DNA of 64,000 bases from NCBI GenBank assembly GCA_963791885.1, contig CAWBUL010000004.1:868001-932000 (forward strand), read 5' to 3'. The DNA comes from CAVSUZ01 sp963791885 (GTDB taxonomy: Bacteria; Pseudomonadota; Alphaproteobacteria; Acetobacterales; Acetobacteraceae). This document shows, piece by piece, positions 51,960 to 60,957 of this stretch. Every line of letters starts with the position of its first letter. Within the stretch, counting starts at the first letter, position 1. A program made the position numbers and the translations under genes. Below the pieces are notes generated by a model that was given only the letters and a program-made list of their open reading frames with translations, did no database searches and was not told the DNA's origin.

Positions 51960-52955
51960 TCAGGTTGCGACATCGATGACCGCCTGGGCGAACTCGTGCG
52001 GCGCCTCCTGCGGCAAGTTGTGGCCGATCCCTCCCTTGATCAGGCGATGTGAGTACTTCCCGACGAACTGCTTGGCGTAGGCCGCCGGTTCGGGGTGCGG
52101 TGCGCCGTTTGCGTCGCCCTCCATCGTGATGGTTGGCACTCGGATGACCGGTGCCTGAGCCAGCCGCTTCTCCAGCGCGTCGTACTGGCGCTCTCCCTGT
52201 GCCAGACCGAGCCGCCAGCGGTAGTTGTGGATGGTGATGCTGACATGGTCGGGGTTATCGAAGGCCTGCGCGCTGCGGTCGAACGTCGCGTTGTCGAAGT
52301 TCCATTTCGGCGAGGCGGTCTGCCAGATGAGCCTGGCGAAGTCCTTTCGGTATTTCTCGTAACCGGCTCTGCCACGGCTGGTCGCGAAGTAGAACTGGTA
52401 CCACCAGGCGAGTTCGGCTTTGGGCGGTAGGGGGGCCTTGTTGGCCTCCTGACTGCCGATCAGATAGCCGCTGACGGAGACGAGGGCCTTGCAGCGCTCG
52501 GGCCAGAGGGCGGCGACGATATCGGCCGTACGGGCACCCCAATCGAAGCCGCCAAAGACTGCCTGGTGGATGCCGAGCTTATCCATCAGCGCGATGGTGT
52601 CGACGGCGACCACCGCTTGCTGCCCGTTACGCACGGTTTTGTTCGACAGGAAGCGTGTCGTGCCATAGCCCCGGAGATACGGCACGATGACCCGGTAACC
52701 CGCGGACGCCAGAATGGGCGCGACCTCCGCATAGGAATGGATATCATAGGGCCAGCCATGGAGCAGGATGACGGCGGGGCCGGTTGGGGGGCCGAGTTCG
52801 GCATAGCCGACGTTGAGCGTGCCAGCGTCAATCTGCTTTGGCGGGGCGGCAAAGCCTGCCGATTGCGCCTTGGCGACTCCGATCCTTGCGACCGCGATGG
52901 TCGCGGCGGTGCCACCGAGGAACAAGCGGCGGCGAAGGTCGATAGCCTCGGTCAT
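51960..52955 (-). CDS. Exported alpha/beta hydrolase (epoxide hydrolase/haloalkane dehalogenase-like)
   Basis: 331 residues. Twin-arginine-like leader (LRRRLFLGGTAATIAVARIG...AKA). Core motifs: HGWP oxyanion loop at 66-69, nucleophile D138 in GGFDWGART, and His in GIGHNLPQE near the C-terminus. Asp as nucleophile points to epoxide or haloalkane hydrolysis rather than esterase activity. Substrate unknown. Transcribed away from the TPR regulator at 53060, which may control it. Confidence 0.83.
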   Translation of the reverse strand: MTEAIDLRRRLFLGGTAATIAVARIGVAKAQSAGFAAPPKQIDAGTLNVGYAELGPPTGPAVILLHGWPYDIHSYAEVAPILASAGYRVIVPYLRGYGTTRFLSNKTVRNGQQAVVAVDTIALMDKLGIHQAVFGGFDWGARTADIVAALWPERCKALVSVSGYLIGSQEANKAPLPPKAELAWWYQFYFATSRGRAGYEKYRKDFARLIWQTASPKWNFDNATFDRSAQAFDNPDHVSITIHNYRWRLGLAQGERQYDALEKRLAQAPVIRVPTITMEGDANGAPHPEPAAYAKQFVGKYSHRLIKGGIGHNLPQEAPHEFAQAVIDVAT

Positions 52956-53059
52956 TGTACGGACTCCCTTCGATTTGGTTGCGATGAGCGGAGGTTGGAC
53001 CGATCGGCGGCGCTTCGCTTGGAGACGGCGTTGAGGTCTTCTTCAGATCGCCATGATTT

Positions 53060-54676
53060 TTGCGTGAGCCGGGGTCGCGTCGGGGGGACGAGGCCGGTAT
53101 CCCTCCGTTCGTGATCTACCGGTTCGGCAACTTAACCCTTGATGTTGCCCGGCGCGAACTGCGCCGTGGAACCGAGTTGGTTACCATCGAACCCCAGGTC
53201 TTCGATGTGCTGAAGTTCCTGATCGACGCGCGCGATCGCGTCGTCAGTCGCGACGATCTGCTGGATGCCGTCTGGCATGGCCGGATTGTTTCGGACGCCA
53301 CGATCAGCAGCCGCCTGAACGCAGCACGTACGGCGATCGGCGATAATGGGGCGGAACAGCGGCTGATCCGGACTCTGCCGCGCAAGGGCGTACGGTTCGT
53401 GGGCGAAGTGCTGGAGATCGCCGAGCCGGTGCCGGACGATACTACGTCCACCGAAACCATCGCGTGGCCAAGTGGTCCGAAGCTGCCATCAGTCGCGGTG
53501 CTTCCCTTCACCAACATGAGCGGCGATGCAGAGCAGGCGTATTTTGCGGAGGGAATGGCGGAGGAGATCATTACGGCTCTGTCGCGCAGCAGCGGATTGT
53601 TCGTGATCGCGCGCAGCTCGTCGTTCACTTACAAGGACAAATCGATCGATGTGCGTCAGGTCGGGCAGGAGCTCGGCGTCGGCTATGTGCTGGAAGGCAG
53701 CGTCCGCCGCAGCCGCGAGCAGATTCGCATCACCGGGCAGTTGGTCGATGCAGTCTCGGGCGCGCATCTGTGGTCGGACCGCTTCGACGGCGATCCGCAG
53801 GATGTTTTCGCATTGCAGGATCGGGTTGCCGAAAGCGTCACCGCGGCGATTGAGCCGACATTGCAGTTCGCCGAGATCGGAAAGCTGCGGCGTGACCGTC
53901 CGGGACAGCTCGACGCCTACGATCTTCTGCTGCGTGGGTATGCGCTGCTGTCCGAGTTTACCGTCGCCAGCATGGGGCAAGCCTTGACGTGCTTCGACCA
54001 GGCGCTGGCGATCGATCCCAGTTACGCGCAGGCGATGGCAGCGGCCGCGTATTGCCATGCGCAACGACATTTCCAGGGCTGGGCGCCGCAGGATCATGCG
54101 ATGCAGGCGGAGGCGGTGCGGCTGGCTTGGCACGCCGCCGAGCTGGCACCGAATGACGCGCAGGTGCTGTGGATGTCCGCGTTCGCCATCTGGAACATGG
54201 CACAGGAGGGGCGCGAAAGGGCCCGCGATCTTTTTGGCCGCTCTCTGTTGTTGAATCCGAACTCCGCAATGGCACTCACGCTGGCAGGTTGGATCGAGAC
54301 GATGTGCGGCAACCAGACCGAGGGCCGGGCGATGGTGGAGCGTGCGCAACGGCTCAATCCGCGCGATCCGCGCGGTTGGCTGATGTCGGGCGCCATGGCC
54401 ATCGCCGCGGTGGTCGATGAAGACTACGCCGACGCGTTGCGTTGGGCAGAGCGTGCTCTTACGCAGAACCAGCGTTTCGCAGTGGCACTCCGGGTGATGG
54501 CAGTGGCGAACGTCAAACTCGGGCAGATCAACCGCGCGCGGCAGGCGGTGCAGGCGCTGCTGGAGGTCGAGCCGGGGTTGACGGTTTCGGGCTTCTTCGC
54601 CCGGATACCGGTGCCCCTCGAAAGCATGGCAAGGGCTTACGCGGAGGCGCTGAAGGCGGCCGGATTACCGGCGTAG
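53060..54676 (+). CDS. Winged-helix (OmpR/CadC-type) regulator with TolB-like and TPR domains
   Basis: 538 residues from TTG at 53060; GTG at 53111 gives the more typical start IYRFGNLTLDVARRELRRGT. Residues about 20-115: Trans_reg_C DNA-binding domain (VVSRDDLLDAVWHGRIVSDA). About 145-260: TolB-like domain common in adenylate-cyclase-related regulators (VAVLPFTNMSGDAEQAYFAE). About 285-520: TPR helices with repeated AEAVRLAWHAAELAPNDA and RAQRLNPRDPRGW patterns. No membrane span and no cyclase domain. Divergent from the alpha/beta hydrolase, a likely target. Confidence 0.83.
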   Translation: MREPGSRRGDEAGIPPFVIYRFGNLTLDVARRELRRGTELVTIEPQVFDVLKFLIDARDRVVSRDDLLDAVWHGRIVSDATISSRLNAARTAIGDNGAEQRLIRTLPRKGVRFVGEVLEIAEPVPDDTTSTETIAWPSGPKLPSVAVLPFTNMSGDAEQAYFAEGMAEEIITALSRSSGLFVIARSSSFTYKDKSIDVRQVGQELGVGYVLEGSVRRSREQIRITGQLVDAVSGAHLWSDRFDGDPQDVFALQDRVAESVTAAIEPTLQFAEIGKLRRDRPGQLDAYDLLLRGYALLSEFTVASMGQALTCFDQALAIDPSYAQAMAAAAYCHAQRHFQGWAPQDHAMQAEAVRLAWHAAELAPNDAQVLWMSAFAIWNMAQEGRERARDLFGRSLLLNPNSAMALTLAGWIETMCGNQTEGRAMVERAQRLNPRDPRGWLMSGAMAIAAVVDEDYADALRWAERALTQNQRFAVALRVMAVANVKLGQINRARQAVQALLEVEPGLTVSGFFARIPVPLESMARAYAEALKAAGLPA

Positions 54677-54692
54677 CGCGCGCATACGCCGG
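54668..54692. terminator. Hairpin at the end of the TPR regulator gene
   Basis: CCGGCGTA / TACGCCGG, perfect 8-bp stem with a 9-nt GC-rich loop, overlapping the TAG stop. It lies between convergent genes and may serve both. Confidence 0.45.
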
Positions 54693-54704
54693 CCGATGTC
54701 TCGG

Positions 54705-55628
54705 CTACGCTTTCTTCTCCTCCAGCAGCAGCACGCTCAGCCCCCCGACCACGTGGCCGTGCAGGCTCTGTGTCACATTCACCAGCGCATTCCCATGCGG
54801 CAGCGTGCCCACCAGTGAAAGCGTCCGATGACTGCCATGCGGGACGTGCACGCCCGCGAGCGTGGCCGATCGTCCGTGATGGTCCGCGGATTTGCCGTCG
54901 CCCTCGATCAGGCCGAGATGCTCGACCTTTCCCGCTTGATCCAGGATAGACCGCCCGCCAGGAAGATTCGGAAGGAACGACGCGATCGAGGAAAGCGGAG
55001 CGATCTGTGCGGCGATGTCGAATGCATGTGATTCAGCCAGGGCGTTGCTCACCCTGAACGGGTAGTTGAAATGCCGCATATGCGTTGCCGCCAGAACGCC
55101 CAGATTGTGCTGCGCGACCGTGGAAACCTGCGTCCATGGGTCGTTGCCCTGCACCGTGGTCAGCGGCAGCCCCGTGGCCTGTTCAAGATAGGCGAACGCT
55201 ATCAGGCACTCGTGCCCTCCGTTTTCGAATGACGGCGTCCAGCTCTCGGCCGCCTGGATGGTCACTGAACCGGGCGAGGACAGCCCTGAGCCGGCCGGAA
55301 CTGTCTGCGTAATCGGCAGCCCTTCCCAGTAGCCACCCTTCAGTTGTCCGTTCAGGATGTTGTCGCTTTGCAGCGGGCTTGGCGGGCTCGCGGAATAGGC
55401 CAGAGGAAAACCGCCAACGATCGGCACGCTCCAGAACACCAGCAACGACCAACCGCCGCTGACCGGTTCAGGGTACGGATTCTCCACTTGGACTTGGACG
55501 TTGTAAGTCTTTCCCGCGACGGGACTGCCCACAATAGAATGGGGTGGGGCCGCTTCCGTGAGCCATATGGCGGGGCTCAGCCACCACGCTGAGGAAGGAC
55601 CTTGCTGGATCAGCAGCGGACCGGACAT
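54705..55628 (-). CDS. Unrecognised 307-residue protein (possible Ig-like/adhesion fold)
   Basis: I do not recognise the family. The start at 55628 follows a strong GGAGG site; a longer frame to 55724 is open but less likely. The N-terminal half (GPSSAWWLSPAIWLTEAAPP, then YNVQVQVENPYPEPVSGGWS) resembles beta-sandwich domains such as CARDB, and the text is rich in Pro, Gly, Ser and aromatic residues. No signal peptide is evident. The C-terminal third contains several His (HVPHGSHRTLSLVGTLPHGN) and ends with a charged tail. Divergent from prpE, with a 177-base shared promoter region. Confidence 0.6.
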   Translation of the reverse strand: MSGPLLIQQGPSSAWWLSPAIWLTEAAPPHSIVGSPVAGKTYNVQVQVENPYPEPVSGGWSLLVFWSVPIVGGFPLAYSASPPSPLQSDNILNGQLKGGYWEGLPITQTVPAGSGLSSPGSVTIQAAESWTPSFENGGHECLIAFAYLEQATGLPLTTVQGNDPWTQVSTVAQHNLGVLAATHMRHFNYPFRVSNALAESHAFDIAAQIAPLSSIASFLPNLPGGRSILDQAGKVEHLGLIEGDGKSADHHGRSATLAGVHVPHGSHRTLSLVGTLPHGNALVNVTQSLHGHVVGGLSVLLLEEKKA

Positions 55629-55686
55629 TGCAAACGCCTCCTGCGTTTTGGCGACCTGAGCACTGAATGCTAGTGCCCAACACTTT

Positions 55687-55782
55687 TCAAATGAAATTTG
55701 ATCATCTGCCATGAAGCATTTCACACCTCGTGACCGCGCCGGCCGCCGGTTGCATGCCGGGCAGGAGCGCGCGAAACATTTC
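55687..55782. promoter_or_regulatory. Divergent regulatory region with palindromes
   Basis: Contains the perfect inverted repeat TCAAAT-GAA-ATTTGA (55687-55701). It also holds TGAAGCATTTCACACCTC (55712-55729, also found at 25899) and GAAACATTTC (55773-55782, near-copy of the palindrome at 25925). It lies between the divergent 307-residue protein gene and prpE. The motifs may bind a common regulator. Confidence 0.4.
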
Positions 55783-55804
55783 TCCGTCCAGGAGAAGCAG
55801 CATT

Positions 55805-57691
55805 ATGAATGCCGACGCTTACATCGAAGCTTACGCCGCCTGGCGCCGCGATCCGGACGCCTGGTGGGCTGAAAAGGCTGAGGGCATCACCTGGGACCGG
55901 CGCTGGACCAACGTCTTCGACCCCGCGCAGGGACCATACGGACGCTGGTTCATCGGCGCCACGCTCAACACCAGCGTCAACTGCCTGGACCGTCACATCG
56001 CGCTCCGCGGCGATCAGACCGCGCTGATCTGGGACAGCGCGATGGAGAACCGGATCGAGCGCTTCTCCTACGCCGCCCTGCTCAGCCGTGTCGCAAAAGT
56101 CGCCGGTGCCCTTAAGGCCCGCGGCGTCGGCGTCGGCGACCGCGTCGTCATCTACATGCCCATGGTGCCGGAAGCGGCCATCACCATGCTTGCCTGCGCG
56201 CGCATTGGCGCCATCCACTCCGTCGTGTTCGGCGGATTTGCCGCCGCTGAACTCGCCTCCCGTATCGCCGATGCGAAACCGAAGCTGATTGCTTCAGCGT
56301 CCTGCGGCCTCGAACCCGGACGCATCGTGCAATATAAACCGCTGCTCGACGCCGCCATCGCTCTTTCACCCCACAAGCCCGATCACTGCCTGATCCTGCA
56401 GCGCGCCGCTTGTCACGCGACGCTAACGCCCGGCCACGATGAGGATTTCGCCGAAGCCGAGGCCGCCGCCAGCCCGGCCGATCCTGTGCCGGTGGCCGCC
56501 ACGCATCCGGCCTACATCCTCTACACCTCCGGCACGACCGGTAAGCCCAAGGGAATTGTCCGCGACACCGGTGGCCACGCCGTCGCGCTGTGGCACTCGA
56601 TGAAGATGATCTACGGCCTGGATGCCGGAGACGTCTTCTGGACCGCTTCTGACGTCGGCTGGGTCGTGGGACACAGCTACATCGTCTACGCGCCGTTGCT
56701 GCGCGGCTGCACCAGCGTCATGTACGAGGGCAAGCCCGTCGGTACGCCCGATGCCGGCGCGTTCTGGCGCGTCATCCAATCGCACCGCCCGCGCGTGCTT
56801 TTCACCGCCCCCACCGCGCTGCGCGCCATCAAGCAGCAGGACCCGGACGGCGCAATGATCAAGCGCTACGACATCATCTCGCTCGAAGCGCTGTATCTCG
56901 CCGGTGAACGTTGCGATCCGCCCACCGCCGTATGGGCCGCCGAGAAGCTCGGCAAGCCCGTGGTGGACCACTGGTGGCAGACCGAAACCGGATGGCCCAT
57001 CACCGCCGGCTTCCGCGGCTACGGGCTGTTCCCATTCAAGCCGGGCTCCGGCGGCCGTCCCTGTCCCGGTTACGGCCTTCATGCGTTGGATGACAGCGGC
57101 GAGGTCCTCCCACCCGGAGAAAACGGCAACCTGGCGTTGCGCCTTCCCTTGCCGCCCGGCTGCGCACCCACGCTCTGGCAGGATGACGCCGGATATCGCG
57201 CGGCCTATCTCGACGCATTCCCTGGCTGGTATCGCACCGGCGATGCCGGCAGCATTGATGCCGACGGTGACGTCTGGGTCATGGGCCGCACGGACGATAT
57301 CATCAACACAGCCGGCCACCGCCTCTCCACCGGCGCCATCGAGGAAGTACTCGCCTCCCACAGCGACGTCGCCGAATGCGCCGTCATCGGCATGCGTGAC
57401 GACCTGAAGGGCGAGGTGCCCGTCGGCCTCGCGGTATTGAAGGCCGGCGTTTCCCGCCCGGCCGAGACCATCGCGGCGGAACTCGTCGCCCTCGTCCGCG
57501 AGCGCATCGGCCCCGTCGCGTCCTTCAAAGACGCACGGATCGTTCCCCGCCTGCCGAAAACCCGTTCCGGCAAGATTCTGCGCGGCACCATCCGCCGGAT
57601 TGCCAATGGCGAGAGCCCGCCCGTGCCGCCGACGATCGAGGACCCAACAGCGCTGGATGAAGTTCGCGCCATTCTGATACAAAACGCTTGA
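55805..57691 (+). CDS. prpE: Propionyl-CoA synthetase (acetyl-CoA synthetase-like)
   Basis: 628 residues from ATG at 55805, behind CAGGAGAAGC. Activates propionate (or acetate) with ATP and CoA. AMP-binding core TSGTTGKPKGIVRDTGG, YLAGERCDPPT, VDHWWQTETGWPI, then YRTGDAGSIDADGDVWVMGR and catalytic Lys region KTRSGKILRGTIRRI. Length and the C-terminal domain are typical of PrpE. Propionate catabolism partners (prpBCD) are not nearby. Confidence 0.9.
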   Translation: MNADAYIEAYAAWRRDPDAWWAEKAEGITWDRRWTNVFDPAQGPYGRWFIGATLNTSVNCLDRHIALRGDQTALIWDSAMENRIERFSYAALLSRVAKVAGALKARGVGVGDRVVIYMPMVPEAAITMLACARIGAIHSVVFGGFAAAELASRIADAKPKLIASASCGLEPGRIVQYKPLLDAAIALSPHKPDHCLILQRAACHATLTPGHDEDFAEAEAAASPADPVPVAATHPAYILYTSGTTGKPKGIVRDTGGHAVALWHSMKMIYGLDAGDVFWTASDVGWVVGHSYIVYAPLLRGCTSVMYEGKPVGTPDAGAFWRVIQSHRPRVLFTAPTALRAIKQQDPDGAMIKRYDIISLEALYLAGERCDPPTAVWAAEKLGKPVVDHWWQTETGWPITAGFRGYGLFPFKPGSGGRPCPGYGLHALDDSGEVLPPGENGNLALRLPLPPGCAPTLWQDDAGYRAAYLDAFPGWYRTGDAGSIDADGDVWVMGRTDDIINTAGHRLSTGAIEEVLASHSDVAECAVIGMRDDLKGEVPVGLAVLKAGVSRPAETIAAELVALVRERIGPVASFKDARIVPRLPKTRSGKILRGTIRRIANGESPPVPPTIEDPTALDEVRAILIQNA

Positions 57692-57722
57692 CCCTGCTCA
57701 CGTTTGCGCCAACTCGTTTGCC

Positions 57723-58001
57723 ATGCGACGCACGCGCTTCCCCCCTATGATCGAGATGTCCGTCGATGGGCGGTTCATCGACCCGCGGCGGATCAGCTGG
57801 CCCACGCGCATCGCGGGTGTCGCGATCATGGTTGCGGTCGTCGCCGGCGCCATCGGCATCGCCGCGATAGCCCTTTGGATTGCGACATTGCTCATCCCGT
57901 TGGCTGTGCTCGCGGGCTGCGTCGCGTGGATCGCCTATAAGTTCCAGAACTGGCGCAACGGTTCCACACCCGGCCGCGACATCAGATTCCACCGGCGCTA
58001 G
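57723..58001 (+). CDS. Small membrane protein
   Basis: 92 residues, no known family. One long hydrophobic region (about 27-75), probably two membrane helices (TRIAGVAIMVAVVAGAIGIA and LWIATLLIPLAVLAGCVAWI), followed by a basic C-terminus (NGSTPGRDIRFHRR). Sits between prpE and the fused flavoenzyme gene, same strand. Confidence 0.6.
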   Translation: MRRTRFPPMIEMSVDGRFIDPRRISWPTRIAGVAIMVAVVAGAIGIAAIALWIATLLIPLAVLAGCVAWIAYKFQNWRNGSTPGRDIRFHRR

Positions 58002-58074
58002 CCGATAGCGCATAAGCTTCGGCGTACGACCACCGAGACTTGCAGCGTCGCATTGCGCCGCGCAGCATCGCTGT

Positions 58075-60957
58075 ATGCGACTCAGTCACAAGACAATCCG
58101 CCCGTCCGGCGCGCCGATACGTTTGCACTTCGAGAATCGCATCATCGACGCGCTGCAAGGCGAGACCATTGCGGCGGCGCTGTCGGCAGCGGGCATCGTA
58201 GCATTCCGCCACACCGCAAGCGGCGCACCACGTGGGCTGCATTGCGGCATGGGTGCCTGTTACGACTGCATCGTGACCGTGGACGGGCGCGTGGGTCAGC
58301 GCGCCTGCATGACGAAGGCTGCGAATGGCATGGTGGTGACCGGCGAGATTCCGGCCGATCCGGCTCCGCTAGGGCCACGACCCGAAACGGCGGAAGCGCC
58401 CGCGCGGGCATGTGACGTGCTGGTCGTCGGTGGCGGCCCGGCCGGACTGTTCGCAGCGACCGCTGCGGCTGAGGCAGGCGCATCCGTGCTGCTGTTGGAT
58501 GAGCGCGCCAGTACCGGCGGCCAATATGCAAAGGCACTGGCGGACAGCCACCGCAACACGGCGCCGGACAAGCAGTTCCGCTTCGGCGATACGCTGCGGG
58601 AGCGCGCGCTGAAAGCCGGCGTGCGGATCGAGACCGAGGCCTCGGTCTGGGGCGCGTTTGCTCCCGACGAAATCGGCGCGCTGATCGGCGGCCGGGCTGT
58701 CACGCTCACACCACGCCGGCTGATCATCGCCACCGGCGCGCATGAACGCCCGGTGGCGCTTCCCGGCTGGACCTTGCCGGGCGTGATGACGACCGGCGGG
58801 TTGCAAACCCTAGTGCGCGCGCAGCGTGTCTGTCCGGGCGAGCGCGTGCTGATCGCCGGCAATGGGCCGCTCAATCTCCAGCTTGCCTGCGAATTGCTGG
58901 CCTGCGGCGTGAAGCCGGTTGCAATCATCGAAGCAGCACCTCGTCCCGGCCCGGCGGCCTGGCGCGCGGCATGGCAAATGAGCCGCACCGCGCCCGATCT
59001 GGCATGCGAGGGCTTTGGCATGCTGGCGCATTTCAAATTAGCGGGCGTGCCGGTGCTGTGGAACACCCAGATCACCGCGCTGGAGGGCGAGGACCGTGTT
59101 GCCCGCGCCATTGCCGGCGGCGCCACGTTCAATGTCGATACCGTCGCGCTCAATCTCGGCTTCCAGCCGGAAACCGGCATCGCGCGCGCGCTCGGCATTC
59201 CGCACCGCTTCGTCGATCGCGGCGCCGGCTTTCTGGCGACCGAGACGGATGAGAACGGACGAACTGCCCTGCCGAGCGTGTTCGCCATCGGCGACGGAGC
59301 GGATCTCGGCGGCGCCCGGGTGGCCACCGCGCGCGGACGGCTGGCGGGCGCTGCAGCGGCGCGGGACCTCGGCTTCCATCCGCCGGACGTTTCCGCTCAT
59401 CGCACCGAGCTCCGCAACGCATTACGCTTCCAGGCCGCCCTGTGGAAGATGTTTCGTCCCCCATCCTTCGCGCCGGAAGTACTTCCGGATGAAACCATCA
59501 TCTGCCGCTGCGAGGAGGTCACCGCCGGCCGCGTGCGCGCTGCGTTGATCGAGGGGTTGGCGTCGCTGCCTGCGGTCAAAAAAGCCACGCGCGCCGGCAT
59601 GGGCCGCTGCCAGGGCCGGTTCTGCGCGGCCACCGTCGCGCATCTCTGCCCCGACGCGCCGGACGATTTCGCCTACGCTGCCCCGCGCGCGCCGCTGCGT
59701 CCGACGCCCGCTGCGCCCCTGATGTTCGAGGCGCCGGAGTTCGAGGCCCCATTGCTCGATCCGCCGGCACTGCCAGTGCGCCTGCACCGCACCGCGTCTG
59801 CCGCGTCCATCACACAAGCCGATGTGGCGGTGATCGGCGGTGGCCTCGCCGGGCTGTGCAGCGCGCTGTTCCTAGCCCGCGACGGCCACGACGTGGTGGT
59901 GCTGGAACGCGATGAGGCCGGCATGGCAGCCAGCACCGCCAATGCCGGCAGCCTGCATGTGCAGCTTCTGTCCTATGACTTCGAACCCGGCGGGGCCGAG
60001 GATGGCGGCCCGGCGGTCCACACCCTGCCGCTCGCGCCGCGCAGCATCGCCTTGTGGAAGGCGTTCGCCGCCGAAGCCGGGGAGGACCTCGGCATCCGGC
60101 AGGAAGGCGGGCTGATGCTGGCCGACAACCAGGCCGATCTTGAGTGGTTACGACAGAAATCAACCGTCGAAAACCGCGCCGGCACCGAAAGCCACATTCT
60201 CGGCGCCAATGAACTACGCGCACTGGCGCCGGCACTCTCCGACCGCATGATCGGCGCGGATTTCGTCCCGGCCGAGGGATATGGCGACCCGCTCCGCGGT
60301 ACCATTGCCGTGCTGAAGCTGGCCCGCGCTGCCGGTGTGCGCGTGATCCCCGGCACCGAGGTGCGGGACGTGGCGCGCGACGGCGCGACATGGCACGTCG
60401 AAACCAGCAAAGGTACCGTGCGCGCGGGCACCGTGATAAATGCCGCCGGTCCCTGGTCCAGCGCAATCGGCCGCATGGTCGGACTGAACCTTCCTGTCAC
60501 CGGCACCATCCAGCAGGTAATCGTCACGGAACCCGTACCACCTATGACCAATCATCTCATCGCTTACGCACATCGGCATCTCTCGCTGAAACAGCAGGCA
60601 AGCGGTGGCTTCCTGATTGGCGGCGGCTGGTTTGGCAGCGTCGATGAGGCCACCGGGCGCACGCGCAACCTCCGCCGCAGTATTGAGGGCAATCTATGGG
60701 TCTGCGCCCAGGCGCTGCCGGTGCTGCACGGCCTGCATTTCATCCGCAGTTGGACCGGCATCAATCCCGCCATCGACCGAGCGCCCATTGTAGGAGAGGC
60801 GCCCGGCCTGCCACGCTTCTTCAATGTGGTTTCGGCCAACGGCTACACGCTCGCTCCGATCCTTGGGCGGCTGACCGCAGACGCTGTGCGCGGCGTCGCG
60901 CCCGATCCCCGATACACGCTTGATCGCTTCATGAACGGCGCGGGAGATGGCGCATGA
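58075..60957 (+). CDS. Fused ferredoxin / FAD oxidoreductase / BFD / DAO flavoenzyme (HcnABC- or opine oxidase-like)
   Basis: 960 residues in one chain. Residues about 10-95: 2Fe-2S ferredoxin-like domain with C57, C62, C65 and C78 (CGMGACYDC...C). About 110-450: FAD/NAD-type oxidoreductase (VVGGGPAGL, GAHERPVALPGWTLPGVMTT, FAIGDGADLGGARVATARGR). About 475-520: BFD-like Fe-S domain (ICRCEEVTAGRV, GMGRCQGRFC). About 580-960: DAO-type amine oxidase (VIGGGLAGL, GLMLAD, SWTGINPAIDRAPIVGE). These are the parts that in HCN synthase, opine oxidase or hydroxyproline dehydrogenase are three separate proteins. Oxidises a secondary amine or amino acid; exact substrate unknown. The stop overlaps the PLP enzyme start by 4 bases. 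Confidence 0.85.
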   Translation: MRLSHKTIRPSGAPIRLHFENRIIDALQGETIAAALSAAGIVAFRHTASGAPRGLHCGMGACYDCIVTVDGRVGQRACMTKAANGMVVTGEIPADPAPLGPRPETAEAPARACDVLVVGGGPAGLFAATAAAEAGASVLLLDERASTGGQYAKALADSHRNTAPDKQFRFGDTLRERALKAGVRIETEASVWGAFAPDEIGALIGGRAVTLTPRRLIIATGAHERPVALPGWTLPGVMTTGGLQTLVRAQRVCPGERVLIAGNGPLNLQLACELLACGVKPVAIIEAAPRPGPAAWRAAWQMSRTAPDLACEGFGMLAHFKLAGVPVLWNTQITALEGEDRVARAIAGGATFNVDTVALNLGFQPETGIARALGIPHRFVDRGAGFLATETDENGRTALPSVFAIGDGADLGGARVATARGRLAGAAAARDLGFHPPDVSAHRTELRNALRFQAALWKMFRPPSFAPEVLPDETIICRCEEVTAGRVRAALIEGLASLPAVKKATRAGMGRCQGRFCAATVAHLCPDAPDDFAYAAPRAPLRPTPAAPLMFEAPEFEAPLLDPPALPVRLHRTASAASITQADVAVIGGGLAGLCSALFLARDGHDVVVLERDEAGMAASTANAGSLHVQLLSYDFEPGGAEDGGPAVHTLPLAPRSIALWKAFAAEAGEDLGIRQEGGLMLADNQADLEWLRQKSTVENRAGTESHILGANELRALAPALSDRMIGADFVPAEGYGDPLRGTIAVLKLARAAGVRVIPGTEVRDVARDGATWHVETSKGTVRAGTVINAAGPWSSAIGRMVGLNLPVTGTIQQVIVTEPVPPMTNHLIAYAHRHLSLKQQASGGFLIGGGWFGSVDEATGRTRNLRRSIEGNLWVCAQALPVLHGLHFIRSWTGINPAIDRAPIVGEAPGLPRFFNVVSANGYTLAPILGRLTADAVRGVAPDPRYTLDRFMNGAGDGA

